A stretch of 8,909 nucleotides of DNA from an uncultured Nocardiopsis sp. (GCA_937957845.1 CALGOD010000971.1:1-8909); one strand, 5' to 3'; positions 1-7,163 are shown, numbered from the stretch's first letter. Numbers and translations are program-made. The notes: generated by a model not told the origin, from the sequence alone.

Positions 1-838
1 GATCCGCCAGCGCGTCCAGGATCTGCTGGAGGTCCTCGGGAGAGGCCGTGGGAAAAATGGGATGACGAGGCGCGGTGATGCCGAGGGTGAGACAGACCCG
101 GGGGACACGGGGCTCCTCGCGGAGCCAGTCCGGGACCACGGCCCGTCCGTCGTAGGGGAGGTAGCGCATCTCCAAGGGCGCCGGACCCGCGTCCAGGCGG
201 GCCCACCCGGGCAGCATGTCGATGGTGAAGTGCCCACGCAGCATGGTCTCCGAGAACTCCACCCCGTACCGGGAGGACCAGGCTCCCGTCCACCGGGCCA
301 CGGGATCCTCGCGTTCCTCCGAGGGGCGCGCGCGGTTGAGCCGGAGGAACTCCTCACGCAGCCACCCGGAGTAGTCCTGCCCGGGAAGGAACCGGGCATG
401 GGCCGCTCCGCAGACCTCGGCCGCGATGGGCGCGGCGGGGAACATCGGATCCCAGATCACCAGGTCGGGCCTCCACCGCCGGCAAAAGGCGGTGAGGTCC
501 GTGATGGTCGGCCCGTGGATCAGGTCGCCGAGCTTCACCTGTCCTTCCTGCATCTCCTTGACCTGTTCCCATGTGTGATCGCCGGAGATGTGCTCTCGCC
601 TGACGACGAACCGGTCGGACCCGGCCGTGCCCGACTCCTCCTTTCGCCGCATCAGCTCCCAGCCCCTGTAGGGCTCGCCGACGGAGACGAAGGGGAGGCC
701 GGCGCGTGCGGCGAAGGGCGCCGTCTCCGGATGGCCGGTCACGCACACGGAGTGGCCGGCGGAGCGCAGGGCCCATGCCAGCGGCACCATGAAAAGGAGG
801 TGGGAGTGGAGAGGAAAGGTCGCGAAGAGCACGCGCAT
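1..838 (-). CDS. Activator-dependent family glycosyltransferase (EryCIII/DesVII-like), N-terminal part, cut by window start
   Basis: Predicted GT-B, GT1-type enzyme that moves a TDP-activated deoxysugar onto a polyketide or similar acceptor in the cytosol. 279 residues are visible of a family usually near 420. The start MRVLFATFPLHSHL and the following VPLAWALRSAGH match the EryCIII/DesVII/TylM2 acceptor-binding domain, with His13 as likely catalytic base. RRWRPDLVIWDP (about 121-131), APIAAEV, MRYLPYDG (224-231) and RVCLTLGI (247-254) are further family landmarks. The nucleotide-sugar domain lies beyond the window edge. The ATG at 838-836 is preceded by GAAAGGGA a few bases upstream, a good ribosome site, and the first strand starts right at this Met. 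It is divergent from the thioesterase gene. Members of this family usually need a P450-like partner (DesVIII/EryCII type), not visible here. Family assignment is firm; acceptor and sugar are unknown. Confidence 0.93.
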   Translation of the reverse strand, partial: MRVLFATFPLHSHLLFMVPLAWALRSAGHSVCVTGHPETAPFAARAGLPFVSVGEPYRGWELMRRKEESGTAGSDRFVVRREHISGDHTWEQVKEMQEGQVKLGDLIHGPTITDLTAFCRRWRPDLVIWDPMFPAAPIAAEVCGAAHARFLPGQDYSGWLREEFLRLNRARPSEEREDPVARWTGAWSSRYGVEFSETMLRGHFTIDMLPGWARLDAGPAPLEMRYLPYDGRAVVPDWLREEPRVPRVCLTLGITAPRHPIFPTASPEDLQQILDALAD

Positions 839-897
839 GTCGTTCCCTTTCTCGGCCGTCGGTGGGCGGGTCCGCCCCCGGCTGTGGAGGCGGGCGC

Positions 898-925
898 AGC
901 TTAGTGGCGGGCTTTCGCGTGTCAC
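898..925 (-). promoter_or_regulatory. Candidate promoter for the glycosyltransferase gene
   Basis: On the minus strand GTGACA (925-920) matches the TTGACA -35 consensus at five of six bases. It is followed after 16 bases by TAAGCT (903-898), a plausible -10. Transcription would start near 891 and give a leader of about 50 bases before the ATG at 838. The call rests on sequence match only. Confidence 0.4.
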
Positions 926-939
926 GCCCGGCGGGACAC
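917..939. repeat. Overlapping short inverted repeats on the glycosyltransferase promoter
   Basis: GCGTGTCACGC at 917-927 is a palindrome with a single central base. GTGTC at 919-923 is also repeated inverted as GACAC at 935-939. Both overlap the candidate -35 box of the minus-strand promoter, so this is a possible operator for a regulator of the glycosyltransferase gene. Short GC-rich repeats are common by chance in such DNA, so the call is weak. Confidence 0.25.
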
Positions 940-1007
940 CGGGCACCGGGATGTCCACCGTCTCTCCCGCGTTCCGCCTGCGTATCGGTGGTGTGCGCGG
1001 CCTGTTG

Positions 1008-1037
1008 TTTACAGCCTCCTTGAGCGCGTGGCAGGCT
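1008..1037 (+). promoter_or_regulatory. Candidate promoter for the thioesterase and ligase operon
   Basis: TTTACA (1008-1013) matches TTGACA at five of six bases and sits in the only AT-rich spot of the intergenic region. A weak -10, CAGGCT (1032-1037), follows after 18 bases. Transcription would begin near 1044, about 34 bases before the ATG at 1078. The -10 lies inside a perfect 11-base palindrome, GGCAGGCTGCC (1030-1040), and the -35 lies in CTGT-N5-ACAG (1002-1014). Either could serve as an operator. No experimental support is available. Confidence 0.35.
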
Positions 1038-1077
1038 GCCCGCCGACACAACGGGCCTTTTCCCAGAGGTGGCGAAG

Positions 1078-1857
1078 ATGACGCCGACGGATACACGGTC
1101 CGGCGACGATGTCCTGATCACGGAATCACTGTGGATTCGCCGCGCGGTACGCGAGTCGGCCGCGTTGCGCCTGATCTGCCTGCCCTACGGGGGCGGAGGC
1201 GCCTCGGCGTTCAACGCGCTGACGAAGGCGCTGCCAGAGTCCGTGGAGGTCGTCGCCGTCCAGCTACCCGGAAGGGAGGACAGGTACTGGGAGGAGCTCC
1301 CACAGGACCCGCGTTCCCTCGTTCGCGCGTGCGCGGTGGCGCTGCGCCCGTACTGCGTGGCGCCGTTCGCGTTCTACGGCCACTGCGCCGGCGCGCTTTT
1401 GGCGTACGAGGTGGCGCGCGAGATGGAGGACCGTTTCGGCCTGCGCCCCCGGCACCTGGTCGCCGGAGCTCAGGCGGCGCCGCACGTGGCGTCCACCGAG
1501 CCGCCCCTGCACGAACTGTCCGACGACGAGTTCGTCGACGTACTGCGGAAGCGGGGCGGCCTTCCGGACGAACTGCTGGGCAACACCGCCCTGCTGACCT
1601 TCCTGCTGCCGAGGATCCGTGCGGACTTCACCATGTGGGAGCGTTACGCGCCGCGGGACCGAGTGGTCCTGCCGTACCCGGTGACCACGCTCCGGGGGAG
1701 TGGGGACACGCTGCTGGAACAGGCCCAGACGGAGGAGTGGCGTTCCTACACCACCGCGGGCTTTGCGGACCGGGAGGTGGACGGAGGGCACCTCTTCATC
1801 ATCGACAACGCCGAGGACAGCGCCCGCGCCCTCACGGAGGTGCTGTCGGTTGGCTGA
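1078..1857 (+). CDS. Type II thioesterase (alpha/beta hydrolase) with Cys in place of the nucleophilic Ser
   Basis: A 259-residue stand-alone thioesterase of the kind that clears or releases acyl groups from carrier proteins of polyketide and peptide synthetases. Family marks are LICLPYGGGGASAF (32-45, where other members have the CLP-AGG-A-F pattern), VQLPGREDR (61-69), the nucleophile elbow FYGHCAGALLAYEVA (99-113), GSGD (207-210) and GGHLFI (236-241). The triad reads Cys103, Asp210 and His238. Most members have GHSMG, so Cys103 (codon TGC at 1384-1386) is a real departure, and Met of the motif is Ala. The length is normal. I chose ATG 1078 because GAGG (1066-1069) lies 8 bases upstream; a GTG at 1069 in the same frame would overlap that site. 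The stop at 1855-1857 lies just before or within the start of the next gene, so the two are co-transcribed and probably serve the same carrier. Confidence 0.93.
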   Translation: MTPTDTRSGDDVLITESLWIRRAVRESAALRLICLPYGGGGASAFNALTKALPESVEVVAVQLPGREDRYWEELPQDPRSLVRACAVALRPYCVAPFAFYGHCAGALLAYEVAREMEDRFGLRPRHLVAGAQAAPHVASTEPPLHELSDDEFVDVLRKRGGLPDELLGNTALLTFLLPRIRADFTMWERYAPRDRVVLPYPVTTLRGSGDTLLEQAQTEEWRSYTTAGFADREVDGGHLFIIDNAEDSARALTEVLSVG

Positions 1858-1870
1858 GAGCGAAGGGCAC

Positions 1871-4800
1871 ATGTCCCACGACGACCACGCGGCGGGAACC
1901 GCGCAGGACCCGGCGGCCATCGAGCGGCTGGCCAACGACGTTCCCGGTGTACAGGAGGCGGTCGCGCTCGTCGACCGGCGGCTGCGTCCCGCCGGGCGCC
2001 GCGCACGCCGCCCGGACTCCTCCTTCTCGAGTGGACCGAGCACGCCGCTGAGGACGGAGGGAAGGGCGCTGAGCATCGGCCCCGAGCAGTGCTCGTCCGA
2101 TGACCTCCCGAAGAAGCCCTCCACGCTGATCGAGGCCCTGTACCGGGCCGCCGAGGAGGCACCCGAACGGGGGATCACCTACGTGCTCCCGGACGGAACC
2201 ACCGACCGTCAGACCTACGCGGAACTCCTGGACGACGGACTCCGGCTCCTGGCGGGGCTGCGGGACATCGGGCTGGCCGAAGGGGACCCGGTACTCCTGC
2301 AGTGCGCTGACAACCGGACGTTCCTCACCGCGTTCTGGGCATGTCTGCTCGGCGGGTTCCTGCCGACACCGGTGGGAGTGGCGCCGAGCACGCGGTCGTC
2401 GGCGGCGACCGGCAGGTTGTACGCCGCGTGGCGTCTGTTGGACCGGCCGCCGGTGCTCGCCGACGACGAGTCCCTGGACCGCGTCCTCGCGCTGGGGGCC
2501 GATTGGGAGGAGGGGGAAGATCTTCGCGCCTTCTCCGTGCGCGGGCTGACGAAGGAGGAGCCGGCCGAACCCGCGACCGTCCATCCCGACCGGCTTGTGT
2601 TGAACCTGCTGACCTCGGGAAGCACCGGTGTCCCCAAGTGCGTGCAGCACCCGAGCCGTACGCTTCTCGCCCGCTCCCACGCGACGGTGCTCGCCAACGG
2701 CTTCACCGAGCACGAGGTGTCGCTGAACTGGATGCCCTTGGACCATGTCGGGGGGCTGGTCATGTACCACCTGCGCGATGTCGTGCTGGGGTGTGAACAG
2801 ATCAGCGCGCCCACCGAGTCCTTCGTCCGCCGTCCGCTGAACTGGTTGGACTGGATCGATCGGTTCGGGGTCACCAACACGTGGGCACCGAACTTCGCCT
2901 TCGCCCTGGTCACCAAGCTCGGCGCGGAGATCGGCGCGGGCCGGTGGGACCTGTCCAGTCTGAGCCACATCTGCAACGGGGGAGAACCCGTGACGGTGGC
3001 GACGGCGCACCGGTTCCTCGACCTGTTGGAGCCGCACGGACTCCCCGCCGACGCGATGGTGCCGAGCTGGGGCATGTCGGAGACCTCGTCCGGTGTCACC
3101 TTCTCCCGACTGGACGGGCGTGATCGCTCGGTGGGAACGGTCACGCTCGATCCGAGGTCGCTGGACGGCCCCCTGCGCACCCTGCCCCATGGCACCGCGG
3201 GCGCGCTGACGTTGACGGATCTCGGCCCTCCCATAGCCGGGGTACGACTGCGCGTGGTCGACGCGGAGGGGGAGATCCTGCCCGAGGGCCGGGTGGGGCG
3301 TCTGCAGATCGGTGGCAGCACCCTCATGCGGGGATACTTCGGCAATCCGGAGGCCAATCGCGAGAGCCTGCTCCCCGACGGCTGGTTCGACACCGGTGAC
3401 CTCGGGTTCCTTCATGAGGGACGCCTCGTCCTGACCGGCCGCACCAAGGACATGGTGATCGTCAACGGGGCCAACTACCCGGCGCACGACGTGGAGGCCG
3501 CCGTGGAACGGGCCCCGGGTGTGCGCCCCGCCCTCGCCGCGGCCTGCGGTGTCCATGACGAGGACGCCGGTACCGACACGGTGGTGGTGTTCTTCGTGCC
3601 CGCGGACGAGACGGCGGGAGAGTTGGACGCCGTGGTCACGGCCGTCCGTGAGTCCCTCGCCCAGGATCTGGGACTGAGCCCCAAATACGTGGTGCCGGTG
3701 ACCGAGGCGGAGTTCCCCCGTGCCGCCGGAGGCAAGATCCAGCGCAAGCGTCTGTTGGAGGATCTACGGGAGGGGCGTTTCGCCGGGCGCCTGTACGGAG
3801 GCGTGCCCGACGGTTCCACCTCGGAGGGCGCCTGGCACCTGGAGCCGGTGTGGACACCGGCGCGTGTGTCGGGAGCGCCTCACGGCCGGCCGACCCTTCT
3901 GTACTCGCCGGACTCCGGCCCGGAGGGTCGGGCACTGGCACGGGCCTTCGGCGACGACGTCAGCACCGTCACCGTGGCGGAGTCCTTCCAGACCGGCGGC
4001 CCCGAACGGGTCGGGGTCCGGCCGCTGTCGGCCGTCGACCACGAGCGGGCGCTGGAACATCTCGCTCCGCGCCTGGGGACCTCTCCGCACGTCGTCCTGG
4101 CGTGGGACTTCGGAAGACCCCGCCCCGACACCGACCCGACCGAACCGGCGACGCGCCTGATGACGGTTCTGGCCGCGCTGACGCGCAGGCTTCCCGAGGC
4201 CGAGGTCACCGTGGTGACCAGTGGAGCGGCCGCGGCGGGACCGGAGGAGGTGGAGCCGTCCCGCTCGGCGCTGACGGGACTGGTGCGTACCGCCGCGGCG
4301 GAGAACATGTTCGCCGCCGTCAGGCTCGTCGACATCCCCGCCGACACCGCTCCCGAGGAGGTCGCGCGGTTCGCGGCGGCCCGCCACGACGCCGAGGTCA
4401 TGTGCGTGCGGGGCGGCGAGCTGCTGGCGGCGCGCCTGCGGCTCGTCCCACAGAGCGTGCGGTTGGGCGTGCCCGAGGAGTTCCTCAAGCCGGGCGGTAC
4501 CGTCCTCCTCACCGGAGGGCTCGGCGGAGTGGGACGCGAACTCGCCGAGTACCTGCTGGTGAGTATGGGAGCCCGCCTACTGCTCGTGGGTCGTACGCCG
4601 GAAGCCCGCCTGGGCGCTCGAGGCGCCGTCCTGGCCGGGCTCCGGGAACTCGGCGACACGCGGTACGCCACCGCGGACGTGTCCGATCCGAAGGCGCTGG
4701 CCGACGCGGTCGAGGCCGCCGAGGCCGCGTGGGGACGTCCACTCGACCTGGTGGTGCACCTGGCGGCCGCACCGGTCGCGGCGCAGTGGTCCGAACTGTC

Positions 4801-5677
4801 GCGGCACGAACTCGCCCGTGAGACCCGGACGTGGCTGCGAAGGCAACTGGCCCCGAAACTCACCGGCGGCGCCGCGATCGAGGGATTGCTGGAGCGGAGG
4901 TCCGACACCGCCGTGGTGCTGTTCTCCTCCGTCAACGGGTACTTCGGCGGCAGTGCCTTCGGCGCCTACTCCGCGGCCAACGCCGCACTGGACGGATACG
5001 CGCACCGCTGGGCCGCACGTGGTCACGAGGTGCGCTGTATCGGCTGGAGCATGTGGTCAGGCACCGGGATGAACGAGGGCAGCCCCCTGACCGCCGCGGC
5101 CCAGCGACGCGGTTTCCGTCTGATCGAGCCGTCGCACGGGCTGGAGGCGTTCCTGGCCGCGCTGAACCAACCGCAACGACACCTGTTGATCGGCGCGGAC
5201 CCGGAGAACGCCCACGTCAAGGAGCATCTCGCTCCCGAGGAGTTCGCCGACGGCAGCACCCTGGTCGCCGTCGTCGCCGAGGAGTCCGCCGAAGCGGAGA
5301 CGGTACGGCGCCGGGTGGCGGAGGCGCTCGCCTCCGCCGGAGCCCTCGCGCAGGTCACCCTCGTACCGCGGATCGTCCGGGACTCGGCGGGCGCGGTCGA
5401 CCACGCCGAGATCCTCGCCGCCCGCGCCGGTCGCTCCTCCGGGTTCTCGGCCCCGAGGGGGGAGGCCGAGTCAGCGGTGGCGAACGTCTTCGACACGCTG
5501 CTGGAGGCGGGTGCGGTGGGCCGCGATGACTCCTTCTTCGGACTCGGGGGGGACTCCATCCGTGCGATCCAGGTGACGGGTGCCCTGAGCGAGCGGTGGG
5601 GTCGAGAGGTACCGGTGCGGCTGCTCTACGAACACCCGACGGTCCGCGAACTCGCGGCGGCGCTCGGCGGCGAGTAG
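1871..5677 (+). CDS. Multidomain acyl-AMP ligase - ketoreductase - peptidyl carrier protein
   Basis: A 1268-residue stand-alone synthetase that should adenylate a carboxylic acid, load it on its own carrier and reduce a keto group. The AMP ligase (about 80-645) has TSGSTGVPK (248-256), GGEP (370-373), SWGMSET (399-405), TGD (508-510), GRTKDMVIVNGANY (523-536) and a C-terminal GGK with Lys622. WMPLDHVGG suggests the acyl-AMP ligase branch rather than an amino-acid A domain. The ketoreductase has a structural half from EPVW (658) and a catalytic half with TGGLGGVG (881-888), Lys996, Ser1020, Tyr1033 and Asn1037, all intact. The carrier motif GLGGDSI has its phosphopantetheine site at Ser1229. 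No KS, AT, C or TE domain is present, so the product must be passed in trans. ATG 1871 is used here; TTG 1850, 9 bases after GGAGG (1836-1840) and overlapping the thioesterase stop, is an equally good start. Substrate is unknown. Confidence 0.93.
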   Translation: MSHDDHAAGTAQDPAAIERLANDVPGVQEAVALVDRRLRPAGRRARRPDSSFSSGPSTPLRTEGRALSIGPEQCSSDDLPKKPSTLIEALYRAAEEAPERGITYVLPDGTTDRQTYAELLDDGLRLLAGLRDIGLAEGDPVLLQCADNRTFLTAFWACLLGGFLPTPVGVAPSTRSSAATGRLYAAWRLLDRPPVLADDESLDRVLALGADWEEGEDLRAFSVRGLTKEEPAEPATVHPDRLVLNLLTSGSTGVPKCVQHPSRTLLARSHATVLANGFTEHEVSLNWMPLDHVGGLVMYHLRDVVLGCEQISAPTESFVRRPLNWLDWIDRFGVTNTWAPNFAFALVTKLGAEIGAGRWDLSSLSHICNGGEPVTVATAHRFLDLLEPHGLPADAMVPSWGMSETSSGVTFSRLDGRDRSVGTVTLDPRSLDGPLRTLPHGTAGALTLTDLGPPIAGVRLRVVDAEGEILPEGRVGRLQIGGSTLMRGYFGNPEANRESLLPDGWFDTGDLGFLHEGRLVLTGRTKDMVIVNGANYPAHDVEAAVERAPGVRPALAAACGVHDEDAGTDTVVVFFVPADETAGELDAVVTAVRESLAQDLGLSPKYVVPVTEAEFPRAAGGKIQRKRLLEDLREGRFAGRLYGGVPDGSTSEGAWHLEPVWTPARVSGAPHGRPTLLYSPDSGPEGRALARAFGDDVSTVTVAESFQTGGPERVGVRPLSAVDHERALEHLAPRLGTSPHVVLAWDFGRPRPDTDPTEPATRLMTVLAALTRRLPEAEVTVVTSGAAAAGPEEVEPSRSALTGLVRTAAAENMFAAVRLVDIPADTAPEEVARFAAARHDAEVMCVRGGELLAARLRLVPQSVRLGVPEEFLKPGGTVLLTGGLGGVGRELAEYLLVSMGARLLLVGRTPEARLGARGAVLAGLRELGDTRYATADVSDPKALADAVEAAEAAWGRPLDLVVHLAAAPVAAQWSELSRHELARETRTWLRRQLAPKLTGGAAIEGLLERRSDTAVVLFSSVNGYFGGSAFGAYSAANAALDGYAHRWAARGHEVRCIGWSMWSGTGMNEGSPLTAAAQRRGFRLIEPSHGLEAFLAALNQPQRHLLIGADPENAHVKEHLAPEEFADGSTLVAVVAEESAEAETVRRRVAEALASAGALAQVTLVPRIVRDSAGAVDHAEILAARAGRSSGFSAPRGEAESAVANVFDTLLEAGAVGRDDSFFGLGGDSIRAIQVTGALSERWGREVPVRLLYEHPTVRELAAALGGE

Positions 5678-5686
5678 TACTCCTGA

Positions 5687-5712
5687 CCGGCCGGAGCTCA
5701 GGCTCCGGCCGG
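5687..5712. terminator. Stem-loop terminator between convergent genes
   Basis: CCGGCCGGAGC (5687-5697) and GCTCCGGCCGG (5702-5712) form a perfect 11-base-pair stem with a TCAG loop. It begins 9 bases after the stop of the ligase-ketoreductase gene. The loop contains the stop codon of the convergent oxidoreductase gene (5700-5698). There is no T-tract, as is usual for terminators in high-GC actinomycetes. Its symmetry allows use from both sides. Confidence 0.75.
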
Positions 5713-6690
5713 GAGCGCGTCCTCCGCCACTGATTCCAGGGAGAGGATCCGGGCCTCCGCGCTTCCCGTCTGGAACTCGATGATGAGCTCGTCCGCACGG
5801 GCGTGGCGGCCGAACCAGTCCAGGTAACGGGCCACTTCCCCGGGGTCGCCCACCGCCGAGTAGCGGTATCGACTCAGCACCTTTCGGCCCGTGGGCGAGT
5901 CCAGCACGGCCCGCGCCTGTTCCGTGCTCAGGGGAGCGTGTTCGGGGACCATGCGTTCGGCGAGCCGGTGCCGCGCGAGTCGCGCCTGCTCCTGTGCCTC
6001 CGCCGTGGTCTTCGCGGCGGTGACGTTGACCCCCGCGATGACATAGGGCTCGGGGTTCTGTGGGGATGCGCGGAACTCGGTGCGATAGACGTCGACGGCC
6101 TCCTCCAACGCCGTGGGCGCGAAGTGGGAGGCGAAGCAGTAGGGGAGGCCGAGGGAGGCGGCGAGACCGGCGCCGGAGACCGACGAGCCCAGCACGTACA
6201 GGGGGATGCGGGTGCCCGTTCCGGGGATGGCCTGCACGTCCGAGGCGTTCGTGTGCTCCCAGAGGTACTCCCGCAACTCCTGGATGTCCTCCGCGTAGGA
6301 GTCGGTCGCCGAGGCGTCCCGGCGCAGCGCGCGCAGGGTGGGGGAGGAGGCGCCGCCCACACCACGGCCCATCCCCAGGTCGACGCGGCCGGGATGCAGT
6401 GTCGCCAGTGTGCCGAAGTGCTCGGCGATCACGAGGGGAGAGTGATTGGGCACCATCACGCCACCGGCCCCCACCCGGATGCGCCGGGTCCGGGCGGCGA
6501 CGTGGGCGATGAGGACGCTGGTCGCCGACGCCGCGTAACTTTCCTGATTGTGGTGCTCGGTGTACCAGACCCTGTGGTAACCGAGCTCGTCGGCCCGGCA
6601 CGCCAGCGCGACGCCCGCTTCGACCGCGTCGCGATGGGTCATCCCGTCGAACACGGGGAGGGGGTCCAGTACGGAGAGGGGGATGGACAA
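5698..6690 (-). CDS. LLM class flavin-dependent oxidoreductase (luciferase-like monooxygenase)
   Basis: Predicted flavin-dependent oxidoreductase of the bacterial luciferase-like TIM-barrel superfamily, soluble, using reduced FMN or F420 from a partner. Numbered from TTG 6690, family marks are SIPLSVLDPLPV (2-13), ELGYHRVWYTEHHN (35-48), GRVDLGMGRGVGG (101-113) and YVLGSSVSGAGLAASLGLPY (165-184). Length is 330 residues, normal for the group. The frame is open to a GTG at 6744, but the 18 extra residues (rich in Arg, Thr and Pro) are unlike the family N-terminus and have no good ribosome site. TTG 6690 begins exactly at the first conserved strand; its own GAGG lies rather far upstream, so the start is not certain. 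The gene runs convergent to the ligase gene and shares its terminator. It may tailor the cluster product or be an unrelated chromosomal gene. Substrate cannot be told. Confidence 0.9.
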   Translation of the reverse strand: MSIPLSVLDPLPVFDGMTHRDAVEAGVALACRADELGYHRVWYTEHHNQESYAASATSVLIAHVAARTRRIRVGAGGVMVPNHSPLVIAEHFGTLATLHPGRVDLGMGRGVGGASSPTLRALRRDASATDSYAEDIQELREYLWEHTNASDVQAIPGTGTRIPLYVLGSSVSGAGLAASLGLPYCFASHFAPTALEEAVDVYRTEFRASPQNPEPYVIAGVNVTAAKTTAEAQEQARLARHRLAERMVPEHAPLSTEQARAVLDSPTGRKVLSRYRYSAVGDPGEVARYLDWFGRHARADELIIEFQTGSAEARILSLESVAEDALPAGA

Positions 6691-6744
6691 GGGAGCGTTC
6701 TCGTTCCTCGACGTGGCGGTTCGTCGTCCGCGGACGGGGCCCAC

Positions 6745-7151
6745 CGTGGAAATGATCGGGCCTGGAAGAGTGAGCCGACCACCGTACGAGTGGGACCGGT
6801 GCCGCGACCACGGTGCCGGTTACAGGGGTGGAAGCGAGCACATTATCGCCTTCGAGGGTCTCCTCCCAGGGCCTTTTCGCTCATGCCCCCCCACACTGTG
6901 TGACCCCGGGGGAGACTCTCCACCCTCACCTCGTCCCACCTCGGCGAACGCGAGGCCGTTCACGGAAGGCGGCCGGGCGGAACCCGCCTACGGGACGCTC
7001 GTGCGTACCGTGTTCGAGCAGGTGAGGCGACGGAAACCGGCGGATGAGGCGCCCGATCCGCTGACGGGCACCGCCGCGCGCTCACTCGGGAGCACGGCAC
7101 CCTAGGGCGCGGCCAGGTACCCGTGTTCGACGGCGATGGTCCGTTTCTCTC
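6745..7151. other. Divergent intergenic region between the oxidoreductase and DUF4429 genes, no convincing gene
   Basis: About 400 bases. Open frames exist on both strands, but they are rich in Arg, Pro and Gly, lack ribosome sites and resemble no family I know. One piece, about 6980-7105 plus strand (containing LVRTVFEQVRRRKPADEAPD), has codon-like third-position bias and could be a relic, but it has no start of its own. The region should hold the promoters of both flanking genes. Confidence 0.5.
6842..6847 (-). promoter_or_regulatory. Possible -10 box for the oxidoreductase gene
   Basis: GATAAT on the minus strand (6847-6842) resembles the TATAAT consensus and stands out in GC-rich DNA. 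A transcript from about 6835 would have a leader of roughly 90 to 145 bases depending on the start codon. I see no matching -35 hexamer at the usual distance, so this is tentative. Confidence 0.25.
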
Positions 7152-7157
7152 TAAGAT
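7127..7157 (+). promoter_or_regulatory. Promoter giving a leaderless mRNA for the DUF4429 gene
   Basis: TAAGAT (7152-7157) is a good -10 box. The ATG at 7164 follows after exactly six bases, where transcription normally starts, and no ribosome site lies upstream. TCGACG (7127-7132) is a partial -35 match with a long 19-base spacer. A leaderless transcript is the simplest reading and is common in actinomycetes. Confidence 0.5.
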
Positions 7158-7163
7158 TCGAGA

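Noticed and set aside
354..1121. Minus-strand open frame overlapping the glycosyltransferase
   Set aside because: It is a shifted shadow of the glycosyltransferase gene, rich in Arg and Pro, and crosses the promoter region.
1700..1849. Upstream extension of the synthetase frame to an ATG at 1700
   Set aside because: This part lies inside the thioesterase gene in another frame and encodes an Arg/Pro-rich shadow sequence; usable starts are at 1850 or 1871.
1832..3556. Long minus-strand open frame opposite the AMP ligase
   Set aside because: It is the antisense shadow of the ligase domain, with no family resemblance and composition typical of opposite-strand frames in high-GC coding DNA.
5803..6903. 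Plus-strand 366-codon open frame opposite the oxidoreductase
   Set aside because: The minus-strand frame carries clear luciferase-like motifs; the plus frame has none and is its antisense shadow.
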